From Henricia sp. BOLD:AAB3569 (Eukaryota; Echinodermata; Asteroidea; Spinulosida; Echinasteridae), in contig JBBELK010000480.1 of the NCBI GenBank assembly GCA_037783545.1, positions 2,303,001-2,367,000 of the forward strand: DNA of 64,000 bases. Direction: 5' to 3'. This document shows positions 50,695 through 61,620 of the stretch, piece by piece. The translations under genes were made by a program, and so were the position numbers. Within the stretch, counting starts at the first letter, position 1; each line of letters starts with the position of its first letter. Under the pieces are notes generated by a model that searched no databases, was not told the origin of the DNA, and was given only the letters and a program-made list of their open reading frames with translations.

Positions 50695-51235
50695 AAGGGC
50701 CCATGATTTGGGATTTTTATCAATTAAATAAATGCTATAAGACCACTCTACTCGGTTAGTCATAAAAATCATATTTGGAGCTTGTTTTGGGGGTTAAAAC
50801 AAAGATTTTTAGTTTTATGCTAATGAATATGCATATGTCACAAAAGGCAAACACAGGAAAATCACTTTCAACTGTGCACAAAAGATTCCAACTTTTTTCC
50901 CAAACTTCCTGGAACTTTTGTCATCTATGGCTGTTTGAGTTTTTTTCCATTTTGCCTGTTGTAAGCCATGACAAAACTGGACGAGAAAACTTGCTACAAG
51001 TCCAACCTGAAGACTTTTTTCTTAACTTTTCCCTTCTGTCTTCTTTAAGTGATGCACTCCAAACAGCGCCCTCTGTCTGTGATTTATTGCAATGAAGTCT
51101 TTAAAGTTGAAAAAGGTTACCTTTTATTGATTTTACATCCAAACGAACAATAGTATGTCTTGCTGAATAAGTAATCCGTCCTATGAAGCAAAAATTAGGT
51201 ACAAAGTTGTTTAGCATGTCATGGGCTCGCTGAAC
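50695..51235 (+). mobile_element. TTAA MITE family C copy 3 (ends decayed)
   Basis: Family C interior with degraded ends (aaagggcccatgatttggga ... catgtcatgggctcgctgaa) and some internal deletions. TTAA is no longer intact at either end. Confidence 0.7.
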
Positions 51236-51310
51236 GGTTAACCGGTTAAACATCCCATCCATATTTATAAGCCTGCTCACATTAAATGAGGTATATTAAA
51301 AATAGGTGTT

Positions 51311-51403
51311 ACACTATGAGCAACTAACAATGGAAATTGGGCACAAACCATTGTTATTAACAATGGTTTGTGCCCAATTTCCATTGTTAGTTGCTCATAG
51401 TGT
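51311..51403. repeat. palindrome family K copy 2 (perfect)
   Basis: A 93-base palindrome centred on T51357 with 46-base arms, acactatgagcaactaacaa to gttgctcatagtgt. I see no mismatch between the arms. Confidence 0.88.
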
Positions 51404-51477
51404 TACTTTGACCAACTTTGTCCAACATTAATTTCACAAGTTATTTGTTTTAACAGTGCAAATTAAAGTGACTACAT

Positions 51478-51734
51478 GTATATGGGTCTTTCTATAAATT
51501 AGAGGTCCAAAAGTGTGACATTTGGTGTCCCCCGTTACACCTGAAATGTGTTATTTTTCGTACAAAAATCATTAAAATGGCTTTTAAACCATTTTGAATG
51601 AATTGTACTTTATGTACACACTCTTTGAGATGGAAAGTATTTAAAGAATGTGTCCTGAATTTACAAAAACAAGATGTAAAATGTAACGGGGGACACCAAA
51701 GCTGGACCCCTAATTTATAGAAAGACCCATATAC
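51478..51734. mobile_element. MITE family J copy 2
   Basis: gtatatgggtctttctataa to tagaaagacccatatac, with ggtgtcccccgttacacctg inside. Confidence 0.78.
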
Positions 51735-51744
51735 ATCGTACACC

Positions 51745-51978
51745 ATGGTTGTAGTCGAGTCCATCACAAGTCTATCACAAGCCCAGAGCCGATAAAATCA
51801 CAAATCCGTCACAAGTCCAGTAACAAGAAGCAAAGGATGAACACTCACAGAATAATGCATTTGTTGGAGTTCATTTGAATAGCTTGTGACTTGAATTAGG
51901 ACCCAGGGACTTGTGGTGGACTCATGAAGGCTTGTGAAGACTTGTGATGGACTTGTGACGGACTCGACAACAGCCCGG
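51745..51978. mobile_element. MITE family L copy 2
   Basis: ggttgtagtcgagtccatca to gactcgacaacagcccgg; same internal layout as copy 1. Confidence 0.72.
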
Positions 51979-52116
51979 GTGTACACACCAAATTGCATTG
52001 TTCATTTAGTACAAAAGAGAATGTCACATGTACTAAATAAATTCCTCTAAAAAGTTTAGAAATTTTGTGTTTAATCACCTACATGTACATGTATATCTTG
52101 ATTTCGTACCAGGTTG

Positions 52117-52370
52117 CATATGGGTCTTTCTATAAATTAGGGGTCCAAAAGTGTGACATTTGGTGTCGCCCGTTACACCTGATATGTTATTTTTCGTACA
52201 AAAAATTATTAAAATGGCTTTTTAAAAAAATGTTTGTATGAATTGTACTTTATGTACTCACTCTTTGAGATGGAAAGTATTTAAAGAATGTGTCCTGAAT
52301 TTACAAAAACAAGATGTAAAATGTAACGAGGGACACGAACATTGGACCCCTAATTCATAGAAAGACCCAT
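52117..52370. mobile_element. MITE family J copy 3
   Basis: catatgggtctttctataaa to catagaaagacccat. Nearly identical to copy 2, so the two are probably recent. Confidence 0.77.
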
Positions 52371-52620
52371 TTTAACATGATCAACGGAAAGCATATTCAC
52401 TGTATTTCACATTGACATACAGACATTACGTTTGCAAATGAAAGTGACTGCATTAATCAATTATACAATTATAACATTGCATTGTTTTCAATTGCCCGCT
52501 TCTTAATTATATACAACTCATTCATATCATGTTGCTTATCAATACAAAGCTCATATCCATTGCTTTTCACAACGACACCACATTTGTGACAATACATGTA
52601 TTTGCCATGTGCAATTACAT

Positions 52621-52711
52621 GTATGTGACACTACATGTGACACTACTGTACATGTGACACTACATGTGACACTACATGTGACACTACATGTGACACTACA
52701 TGTGACACAAC
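52621..52711 (+). repeat. 12-base minisatellite, left part
   Basis: About seven copies of tgtgacactaca. The array continues at 53119 after a MITE insertion. Confidence 0.85.
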
Positions 52712-53118
52712 GGGCGTGTTTGTTTCGGACGGATCCAGATTCAGATCGGCGCATATCCAAGGTGAACTCGTTCACTTCGCGCACATCCTGATCGAGATCT
52801 GTGATCTGTGGAATCCTTCTCGAGAGATGGTTCAGCGCTAGATCCAAAATGGCGACGTAAACATCGTGGAGATTTTGTGTGAGTAAAACCGTGTCGTTTC
52901 AGTTTTCAGAGGCAACACACGATACAAACAAATTTAGAATGCTTGTTTTATTAACGACGAATGTCGTGGGAGAAATTTGGAACAGAAATTTGACAAATTT
53001 GGTAAATAAATTGCAATTCACGTGATTTGAGATCCGAGTTGAGAGCGGTTTCGTTTGTTTCTGCGCGGTAAAACAGATCGGGATCTGGATTCGGATCTGT
53101 CGTGAAACAAACACGCCC
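52712..53118. mobile_element. MITE inserted in the minisatellite
   Basis: Inverted ends gggcgtgtttgtttcggacg and cgtgaaacaaacacgccc, 407 bases. Both neighbours are the same 12-base array, so the insertion point is clear. Confidence 0.8.
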
Positions 53119-53168
53119 TACATGTGACACTACATGTGACACTACATGTGACACTACATGTGACACTA
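53119..53168 (+). repeat. 12-base minisatellite, right part
   Basis: About four more copies of tacatgtgacac on the other side of the MITE. Confidence 0.85.
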
Positions 53169-53318
53169 CAGTTATTTGTGACCTGTTCATATCATGTTGC
53201 ATATTGGTAGAAAGCTCATCCATTTCCTTTCACAACGACACCACATTTGTGACAGTCACTTGTTTAAGGGTCCAGCAACTCTGTTGTAAATGTGGGTGGG
53301 TCTTAAACAGAATGTGCC

Positions 53319-53420
53319 AATACATGTGCCAATACATGTGCCAATACATGTGCCAATACATGTGCCAATACATGTGCCAATACATGTGCCTATACATGTG
53401 CCTATACATGTGCCTATACA
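53319..53420 (+). repeat. 12-base minisatellite aatacatgtgcc
   Basis: Six units of aatacatgtgcc followed by three of tatacatgtgcc. The open frames of MCQY or HVPI repeats here are artefacts of this array. Confidence 0.88.
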
Positions 53421-53741
53421 TTTTCAACAGAACAACCACTTCTTTTCAATTTTATGTACTGACAGAAAAAGAATGTTAATAAACTTGTACTATTTCGAGA
53501 GGGCAGGGAGGTCTTGAAAATTACTACATACTCTCTGTACAACCGTAAAAATGTTGACAATTCTCAGGGATGAAACTTGTTCTGCATTTCCGCGGAAAAG
53601 TCTTTGTCTCAGTGGTTTGTGACAAAGACTTTTCCGCGGAAACGCGGAACAGGTTTCACCCCTGAATTCTGCACAACCCCCAAACAAAAAGGAAACATGT
53701 TGGCTCTTGATTTTAAAGTTACACTAAAAATAATGACACGT

Positions 53742-54266
53742 TAAAGACAAATTACATATAAATTTAGATTTAAAGACAGGGCTTGAAATTCGTCACTGAA
53801 AGGGCACTGCCATTCCTGTTTCTGGAGTCGTCTTTTGGAGTTTAAAAAGGGCACTTCCATTGCAAAATGAAAAAGTCTATGGGAGGTTTGCAAGAGGGCA
53901 CGAAGGCCAAGAGCAGGAGCAACAAAGGCAATGGCCTCGTGGCCTCCGTTAATTTCAAGCCCTGAAAGAATAATGTTGATAAACTACCTTGTAGAAATTT
54001 TAGCCATGTAGATGCAGTAATACTTTAGCATGGTGTTTCTTTGTTGAGTGAATGGTTAACAAAATTGTCTGCAGACAATTTTGTTTTGAAAAAGCACATT
54101 TAGTTGGCAATTTCGCCCACAAAGGTACCATTTTACACAGGGGAAAAATCATGTGGTGTTTGTCTCCATTGCTACATGTACATGTATCAATTAACACAGT
54201 CGGGTTTTTCTTGTCAACTCATAAAGCAAAATTTTGGGTAACTACAAATATGTACTGGGGCTTTAA
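53742..54266. mobile_element. family F' MITE next to AHCYL exon 10, with nested element
   Basis: Begins near ttaaagacaaattacata and ends actggggctttaa (TTAA 54263-54266), 26 bases before exon 10. A smaller inverted element (gggcttgaaattcgtcac ... ttaatttcaagccct, about 53778-53964) is inserted in it. Confidence 0.68.
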
Positions 54267-54289
54267 AAAGTTGAATTTGTTTGGTTTGA

Positions 54290-54394
<105 letters not shown>

Positions 54395-55137
54395 TGAAAC
54401 ATACATTCCTAAACTCAACAAAAAGAAACGTGCATTTTTGCAACTGCCAATATTTTGTAAATTGGAAACATGGAGCAGCGAAATTTCACACCATTCATGT
54501 GAAGCATTGTAAATTTCATCTGCACCAATTGTCTGGGCTTGTGCCCGTTTTGGGACTGCCAGACAAGTGTTATAAATGTTACAAATATCTCATAAATTGT
54601 TAGATGACAGTACATGTAGATGTGCAGTTTTTGTTAGGCTTATTTATTTATTTATTTAATTTAATTTTGGGCCAAAAATAGGAGTGTGAAATCTTAAAAA
54701 TTTAGCATTTTTGTGTCATATTTTATTTTCCATTTTCCATTTTTCTTGTACCGACAGGCTAATTTTGTCTGCTCCCAAACATGAAAAGAGCGCCCTCTAT
54801 TGACAGATTAACTAATGTCACAAAGCAGACTTGCGGCAAATACCTTTTCGCAAATACTGCTTCAGTGTACATGTACTTAAACAAACAAAAACAAGCAACT
54901 GCACTGTGGGAAGGTTGTTTATCGGAAATTTCGCGCTCTCAATCCATGTATTTTTAGGGATATTGTAAAAAAAAAACACTGATGTTTTGTATTAAACTAA
55001 TATATCCGGTTTCATAAAGCAGTACAGTAATTACACCAAACCTTTTTGCTTTGACATCCAAATTGGAGATTGTAAAAAGTATAGGATTGTTAGGTTAAAA
55101 CAAAATCATTTTTTTTGTAAAATTCTGAACACGTTCC

Positions 55138-56145
55138 TTAAATTTCACGTATTTTGATGGTACAAGATACAATCTTGTAATAAGAATTGTTTGTGGCCCA
55201 CGCTATATTCTTTAGAGAAATACTCGACTTGTCGTGGGGATATTGACCATTTAGATTACAAGTAAAACAATTGTGAAACCACCAGCCCCCGGAGTATTGT
55301 TTTACACAGTAGGGTGCTTTTGGATTGTTAACTTGATCTTTTGTTGAGAATGGTTTCCCATTGTGAGATCTGAAAGAATCTCTTACATTGCTCCTGTCGT
55401 TGTATGTGCCAAGTTCCAGACGATATTTTGAGCCTGTAATCTTAAACGAGCTGTACTCGACCCAAATTTTCGTCCCTTTGAGGGATTCAAAGTCGATTCT
55501 CAACTCCCAAGTTTTCCCCGATGTAGTCAGGTCGAAAATCTTGTCATTTCCCAACCAAAACTCACCTTTCAAGTCCCCAAACCCGTCTTTATACTCGGCC
55601 CACGTGCGGGAGAAATCAACAGTTCCGTCTTGGCGACGTTGCAAGACGATCCATCCTCCCTCACGCGTCTCCATGTCGCAGTAGACCCGAAAAGGACGAC
55701 TAAAATTTGTCAGGCGAATAGCATACACGCCACTGGTATCGTAACCAGCCTCGAGTATTTTCCGACAACTGGAAAAATAGTGTGAATACTGAGGCGTGTC
55801 TTCATTTTTGTCAGAGTAAATGCTGCCTTGTTGTTTAATCAATTTCTTGAGATTCTGCGTCTTGGTTGCGTGATTAAATTCACACGTTTGTCGAGCTTCG
55901 TAGTAGTTAATTGATTCACACCAATTTTTCTGCGCTCGACATTCCCTCTTGCAGTCAAAATGGGAGATAAGTTCTATCCTGGCGTATGTGAAGAATTTGA
56001 ACGCACGATTTTCGGCGCTGTAAAATTCGTCTTTAATTCGGATGCAGTATTTTCGTGGCGAAGTTCCCTTTGTGAAAGGAAAGTGAAGATTTAGCCCAAA
56101 TAGAATGACGAACAGGCCAAAAATTAGTGTGCACTTCATCGTCAT
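55138..56145 (-). CDS. secreted PAN/apple plus fibrinogen-domain protein, intron-nested
   Basis: A 335-residue single-exon frame on the opposite strand to AHCYL, inside the intron between exons 10 and 11. Residues 1-27 form a signal peptide (hydrophobic LIFGLFVILFGLNL). About 34-110 is a PAN/apple-like module with Cys 34, 65, 69, 76 and 88. Residues 127-335 are a fibrinogen-related domain with YCDMETREGGWIVLQRRQDG, FGDLKGEFWLGNDKI and GGWWFHNCFTCNLNGQY. The conserved Cys pairs would be 127/156 and 280/293. Such proteins are secreted lectin-like molecules, often in invertebrate immunity or adhesion. The usual DxDND calcium loop reads STKDQVNNP, so metal binding may be altered. A good acceptor (gatatttttttag) lies just before the ATG, so an upstream 5' UTR exon is possible. 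Exact paralogue unknown. Confidence 0.88.
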   Translation of the reverse strand: MTMKCTLIFGLFVILFGLNLHFPFTKGTSPRKYCIRIKDEFYSAENRAFKFFTYARIELISHFDCKRECRAQKNWCESINYYEARQTCEFNHATKTQNLKKLIKQQGSIYSDKNEDTPQYSHYFSSCRKILEAGYDTSGVYAIRLTNFSRPFRVYCDMETREGGWIVLQRRQDGTVDFSRTWAEYKDGFGDLKGEFWLGNDKIFDLTTSGKTWELRIDFESLKGTKIWVEYSSFKITGSKYRLELGTYNDRSNVRDSFRSHNGKPFSTKDQVNNPKAPYCVKQYSGGWWFHNCFTCNLNGQYPHDKSSISLKNIAWATNNSYYKIVSCTIKIREI

Positions 56146-56204
56146 ATACTAAAAAAATATCATAAATGTTTGAATTTTTTTCCTTTTGGCAGAAGCTCTT
56201 TCCG

Positions 56205-56465
56205 ACTTTTGGTTGATAGGTCCACGGTTCGAAGCCTGGTCACTGCTATCACGTTGTGTCCTTAGACAAGGCCCTTTACTTCAAAATGTCTCTCTCCACC
56301 TGGGCGTATATTATAAATGGGCACCGGGAAATACTGTTGGTTAAAAGTCAACCAACTGCTGGGGTAAACCTGCGATGGACTGGCCTCCCATCAAGGGGGA
56401 GTAGCAATGCTCCTATGCAAAGGAAACCGGGGATGAATACTGAACGTTTGAGCCAGTTTGGCTCG
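56205..56465 (+). mobile_element. SINE just upstream of the nested fibrinogen gene
   Basis: B-box-like ccacggttcgaagcctggtc followed by a SINE body (cttagacaaggccctttact, tgcgatggactggcctccca). It lies about 60 bases from the ATG of the nested minus-strand gene. Confidence 0.62.
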
Positions 56466-57405
56466 TGAAACAACCTTATCTCTAAAATGCTTAAGAGTGC
56501 AATACTAAGTGCTTGTGCATTCTGTCTGGCCCAAAAAACAAACAAAAAATAAGACTGTAAACTGCATTTTGAAGCAAATTTTGATAATGGGCAGAGCGTG
56601 TTTTGTACTGTGACCAATAACAACTTAAAAAACCCTCCTGTACTGCTGATGCCTTCACATAAATATGATTGGTTAATTTGTTGTTACCATTTTCCAAATA
56701 TATTTCTTATTTTCCTAATGGCGCAACTGTATCAACTCAACCATGACTGTCATAAACCTAATTTTTCACAGTGCATGCCTTTTTTTTTTAGTGCTTTTTG
56801 GAAACTCTTGAGTTTGCAGTTTGACCACGTGATCCCCGCTTTATATACTATACTTGCATATAATGCAGGTCAAAAAAAGTGCAAGTCGGAAAAGTGTTTC
56901 AACTTGTCTCGGCAATTCTAGAAATTCTGACATATATTTCATAGACTTTAAATGCTTGTGATGTTTTATGTAGTGAAGTTGTTTTATTAAGACTCGTTCA
57001 GACTTATTCATCGAGTATATTTGAAAGCGAATTTGTTTTTTTGTTTTTTCATGTGCCATACTATTGAGAATAGTTTTACAATAATTTTTTTTTCAGAAAT
57101 TACACTTCCAAACACGGTAACAAAGTAACCAAACACAGGAATGTGCCCCATTGTATCATTTGCAATGACCCAATTTTGTTTTTCATGAGTTGACAAGAAA
57201 AACCTTACTCAAAGTGTTGATAGCAATGGTAACAAACACCACATGAATTTATTTCCATCCAAAATGGTATTTCATGCTGGAAATTGACAACCGAAGGTGG
57301 TTTTCTTAAAAAGTCCTGTGCACAAGACTTTTTTACCAATCACTTGTACCCAAAATACATACATGGATTTTCAAGGTTTTCTGAAGCATTGATGCATCTA
57401 AAGTG

Positions 57406-58052
57406 GTGTTCCCATTGGACTATTTTTGGTTAAACTCCCGTGGTTGTGCGGGAGAGTAACAAAATTTAGTCCAATGGGGACGCACGGAGAATTAGCGTCC
57501 CTGTAAAGTTAGAAAGGAAACTTTCCGCTCAACCGCGGGAGTTTTACAGGGCCCTCGAAAAGTCCAATGGGAACAGCGCCGCCCTGTAGAACTATCGCTG
57601 CCGCTGTGTAAAATGCCAAATGGATGACGTCACTTCCTGCATCGTGCAATCCCACCACACATTGCGCGAGAAAATTATGTTTATTATGTACAGGCCCTGT
57701 ATGTACGTACGCACGTATTTTTTCATGCTCTTTTCTTTGCAAATATAATGGCAAGTTTAATCGAAGTTGTTCGAAATTTGATTAGGTTTCGTGCAGCATG
57801 CACACAATTAATAATTTCGCGCCAATATGTGTATCGCATGGCATGTCAAACATCCTGTTAGGTCAAAGGTTATGTAAACCACGCCCTCAATTGACCACAT
57901 ATGGCCAGCCGAGTAGCTAAATTTTCCGCTCGCGTCGTGTAAAATATATGGTAAGTGGGAACGCACGGGAGATTTACAGGAAGGAATGTTTACAGGGAGT
58001 CGCGGAAAGTTCCAGCGAGGGCGCGGAAAAAGAAGTCCAATGGGAACACGCC
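57406..58052 (-). mobile_element. MITE family D copy 3 (nested in F)
   Basis: Reverse copy from agtggtgttcccattggact to agtccaatgggaacacgcct. The host F element reads gatgcatctaagtagc where uninterrupted (complement of 61185-61200), so the insertion duplicated TAA. Confidence 0.75.
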
Positions 58053-58128
58053 TTAAGTAGCTAAAATTTGTTCAGGCTACATGTAGTTTACCAACATTCT
58101 TCCTTAGATATGTTACACTCTTATTCTA

Positions 58129-58545
58129 GAGTGTGATCCAAAACTGGTAAACAATGGATAAAGATTTCAAAATTTCTTAAATTAATCAAAATAATACTTT
58201 GATCTGTAAAGAAATGTCCATATTTTACAATCATATTACAAAAATGAACAAAATAAATTTGACTGGGCACACTGTGCCATCACATTTGTTTTAAATAGTT
58301 GAAAATGCATGTAAAAAATGTTGTCTTCAATTTGATTGATTATCTGTCCCTCGCGCATAAAAACAACCTCTGCATATAACTGTAAAGTCAATTTCAACAT
58401 GTGATAAACTGGGTGTGTGTATTAACATCAGTAGAAGGTAAACAAACGGGTTCACTTTAGCTTTCATTTGTTGTTGACTAAGGAAAGGCATTTGTCTCTT
58501 GATTTCCGTCCCTCACGCGTGAGGGACGGAATTGGATCACGCTCT
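58129..58545 (-). mobile_element. MITE family G copy 2 (nested in F)
   Basis: Reverse copy from agagtgtgatccaaaactgg to gaattggatcacgctct. Inserted in the family F element next to AHCYL exon 11. Confidence 0.78.
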
Positions 58546-58610
58546 CCACGTTTTATCTTGCAAATGATACATAGGGCCTTTAAATCCATGACTGTTTTGT
58601 TGTTAACTGA

Positions 58611-58820
<210 letters not shown>

Positions 58821-58831
58821 TAAGATACTGA

Positions 58832-58996
<165 letters not shown>

Positions 58997-59127
58997 TAAG
59001 ATCATACAAGACATTAGTGAGGTCTGGGTAGTACATAATTTTGACATAATTAGTCAAAATTGTGGACATGTGGGTAGAGTTCAGGCGGTCTGTTCTTGGC
59101 ACGGGTAACTAGTTCTCGGTGGATAAG

Positions 59128-59325
59128 TGGGGTGTTATGGCCGAGCGGTCTAGTGCGTCGAACTTAAGTTCCTGTGCTAGTACTAGAATGTAGGTTCGAT
59201 TCCTGGCCGTGACGGGTTGTGGCACCTGTGCCCTTGAGCAAGGTACTCAACCACACTTGCTCCCATTCCTGTAATTGGCGGTCCCCCCGCTGTTGGATGT
59301 GATATATAAATAAAATTTTAAAAAA
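59128..59325 (+). mobile_element. tRNA-derived SINE with Leu/Ser-like head
   Basis: tatggccgagcggtctagtg is a good tRNA A box and taggttcgattcctggccg a good B box, 60 bases apart with an extra arm, as in Leu or Ser tRNAs. The body ends ataaataaaattttaaaaaa. It lies in the last-but-one AHCYL intron. Confidence 0.75.
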
Positions 59326-59822
59326 TAATTTAAAAAAGTGTGATACGTGGTCGTGTTCCTGCCCTTCGGCGCTAACATTGTTTGCGTGTCAAGAACAGAC
59401 GGCCCGAACACAACCAAGGAATTTTACTGTTAAAAGCTGGAAAAATTTATATAATTATAGTGATAATTAAATGTGGTTCTATTTTTATTTGACACCTTTT
59501 TATTCAAATTTAGGAGTTTTAGAAAAAAAAGAAGTTCATTTGGGCCTTTTTCCATTTTTATTCTATTTATTTTTCTTGTTTTCTTTTTTTTTCGTGAGGC
59601 CCTGGTTTGCAAACATCTTTTGTCCATTTCTCTGCCAAATTTGGTCCTGTCACCAAAATGTATACGGCATTGGAAAGCTTATTTATTGCTATTTCAAGAG
59701 AGCCCAAAATCGTATTTTTCAACAACAAAAAATTGACCTATGTGAATGGTTTTGGGCTGGAGGGTCACACAATTTGGAAAGAGAACTTGTGCAAATAGCA
59801 AGGCAAGAGTCTGTAACAAATT

Positions 59823-60018
59823 TGGGTCTTTTCACACTAAAGGGGACATTTTGGCAACACGGACCATATTTTCAAAAATGTAACAAGTGTCCGTCCCGGT
59901 TACAAGCGTATATTGAAAATTTGTACACAGGGTTTTTAGAAAGGCATGTTGTTACACTATGTATTTTCTGGAAAATATGGTCTGTATTGCCAAAATGCCC
60001 CCTTTACCGTGGAAAGAC
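59823..60018. mobile_element. foldback family E copy 3 (internally deleted)
   Basis: Both ends (gggtcttttcacactaaagg; ctttaccgtggaaagac) are present but much of each arm is missing. It abuts family B copy 4 a few bases later. Confidence 0.72.
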
Positions 60019-60026
60019 TAATTGTC

Positions 60027-60548
60027 TTAAAGGCCCAGTGGATCATTTGCAATGATCACCCAAAAAAGTAATCAACGAGTTTACAGGGGAAAAGTTCTGA
60101 AAGTAATAGCAACTATCCAATGAAAGGTTTTCGCTCAAAATGATATAATTTTACCCGAAAATAATCCGTAAAGATGAAATTATTTAGATCATTTGCAAAC
60201 GATTTACTTATTTTTGGTTCGCATCTACGCAGTCCAAAATGCATGGGCGCTGTGTACTCCGTGTGCGTGTTCCAACGAGATGCATTTTTATGGATCGCGC
60301 GCACATGCAGTATGTGCGCCACAGAGTGCATGACGCAAGCCACATAGTACCCGATCAACTGAGAACGAATATTTGAAACACCCCGCCAAGACCAGGAAAA
60401 TGCATATGGATTTTCATGGGTTTTTTAAACGTGGTACATTTGACAAAGCTGAAATTTCTTCGGATGAGTTTGTTGATGTCTTTCTTTTGATTTATAATGG
60501 TTTTATTCGCAGAATCGCTCAAAAACAGATCATCTACAGGGCCTTTAA
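60027..60548 (+). mobile_element. TTAA MITE family B copy 4, next to terminal AHCYL exon
   Basis: Complete copy, ttaaaggcccagtggatcat to acagggcctttaa. Its right TTAA (60545-60548) ends 29 bases before exon 13. A family E foldback directly precedes it. Confidence 0.82.
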
Positions 60549-60577
60549 TCTTTCTATATCCAATCTTTGAATTTCAG

Positions 60578-60584
60578 ATACTAA
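60578..60584 (+). CDS. AHCYL1: AHCYL terminal coding exon 13
   Basis: Only seven coding bases: A completes Arg, then TAC and TAA, giving the invariant SAHH-family C-terminus YRY. The acceptor is gaatttcag. In SAHH the penultimate basic and tyrosine residues close the NAD pocket. The rest of the exon is 3' UTR. The exon is recognised by the perfect fit of split codon and ending, and it lies 29 bases after the end of a family B MITE. Confidence 0.93.
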
Positions 60585-60770
60585 CTTGACAGAGTGATGT
60601 TAACTATCAACTCATGACATCACAAACTGAAGACGTGACGTCCAACAGATGAGACAAAGCGTCTTCGTAGAGCAGAGAGTATTGAAGAGAAAAAAAAGAA
60701 GGCAAGGAAAAAATGTAAACGGATATACATGTAAAGTATTAAACTTGAGGCAGTAAATATAGCAAATAAA
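60585..60770 (+). other. AHCYL 3' UTR with possible poly(A) signal
   Basis: Sequence after the TAA. The first clear hexamer AATAAA is at 60765-60770. The true UTR may run further, since the sequence to about 61080 is AT-rich and free of recognised MITEs. Confidence 0.45.
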
Positions 60771-61098
60771 TAGTGTGGAAAAGAGCTAAAAAAGGATATT
60801 TACGATTTTAAAAAATGTATAAAAAAAAAACGAAAAAGGAGTGCAGTTCGGGTAGATGTGTACATGGGCGAGAATAGTGCGAGTTCCCCCTCTGATTAAA
60901 TTGTGATTTTTTTTTTGTAAATTTTTTTGTGTTTGTTACCGGCTAATTTAAAAACAACCAATTATACTCCCCACGCCTTCCAACCAACACTGACTTTAAA
61001 ATCCCCGTCGGTGAAATGTGATTTTATAAAAATGTTTTGTTGAAGTAGCGAAGATAACGGATAGAATCCCCAGTTTAGTTTGTTAAACATAGGTACCT

Positions 61099-61620
61099 TA
61101 AAGGCCCTATGTATCATTTGCAAGATAAAACTTTTTACAGATTTGTGGAATAAGAGTGTAACATGTATCTAAGGAAGAAATGTTCGCTACTTAGATGCAT
61201 CAATGCTTCAGAAAACCTTGAAAATCTATATATGGATTTTGTGTACAAGTGAATGGTAAAAAAAAAAAATTTAAACAAAAACTACATTCGGTTGTCAATT
61301 TCCAACATGAAATACCATTTTGGATGGAAATAAATTTTAAAAAAACCACTTACTCAAAGTGTTGATAGCAACGGTAACAAACACCACATGAATTTATTTT
61401 CAAAATGGTATCTTTCTGTCTGAAATTAAAAACAGAAGGTGGTTTTAAAAAAAAAAGAATATGAACTATTTTTTTTAATAAAAAAAAAAAAAACAACGGA
61501 ACACTGCTGTACCGGTATCTATGTAGCAAAAATTTCCACAGGCTAGTTTAACCAACATTTTTCTTTAGATATTTAACTCTGTTATTCATGGAATTCTACA
61601 AATGATACAATGGACCTTTA
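61099..61620 (+). mobile_element. family F MITE, uninterrupted
   Basis: Starts ttaaaggccctatgtatcat and ends caatggacctttaa. It lacks nested D or G insertions and so gives the empty sites for the other F copies. Confidence 0.75.

Larger units (their letters stand above)
57130..58583 (-). mobile_element. family F MITE with nested D and G, next to AHCYL exon 11
   Basis: Reverse F element broken by a family D element (57406-58052) and a family G element (58129-58545). Its right end gggcctttaa (TTAA at 58580-58583) lies 30 bases before exon 11. Left border approximate. Confidence 0.7.

Noticed and set aside
52621-53420. Possible CRISPR-like array
   Set aside because: Units are 12 bases with no unique spacers; these are minisatellites in a eukaryotic intron.
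52551-53479. Frames of repeated VSHV, CDTT, MCQY or HVPI peptides
   Set aside because: Translations of 12-base minisatellites, where every frame stays open.
59128-59210. Possible Leu or Ser tRNA gene
   Set aside because: A and B boxes are good, but the acceptor stem does not pair and a SINE body and AT-rich tail follow, so it is a tRNA-derived SINE head.
59471-60055. 194-codon open frame
   Set aside because: Begins in T-rich low-complexity intron and continues into a family E foldback and the start of family B. No domain and no splice signals.
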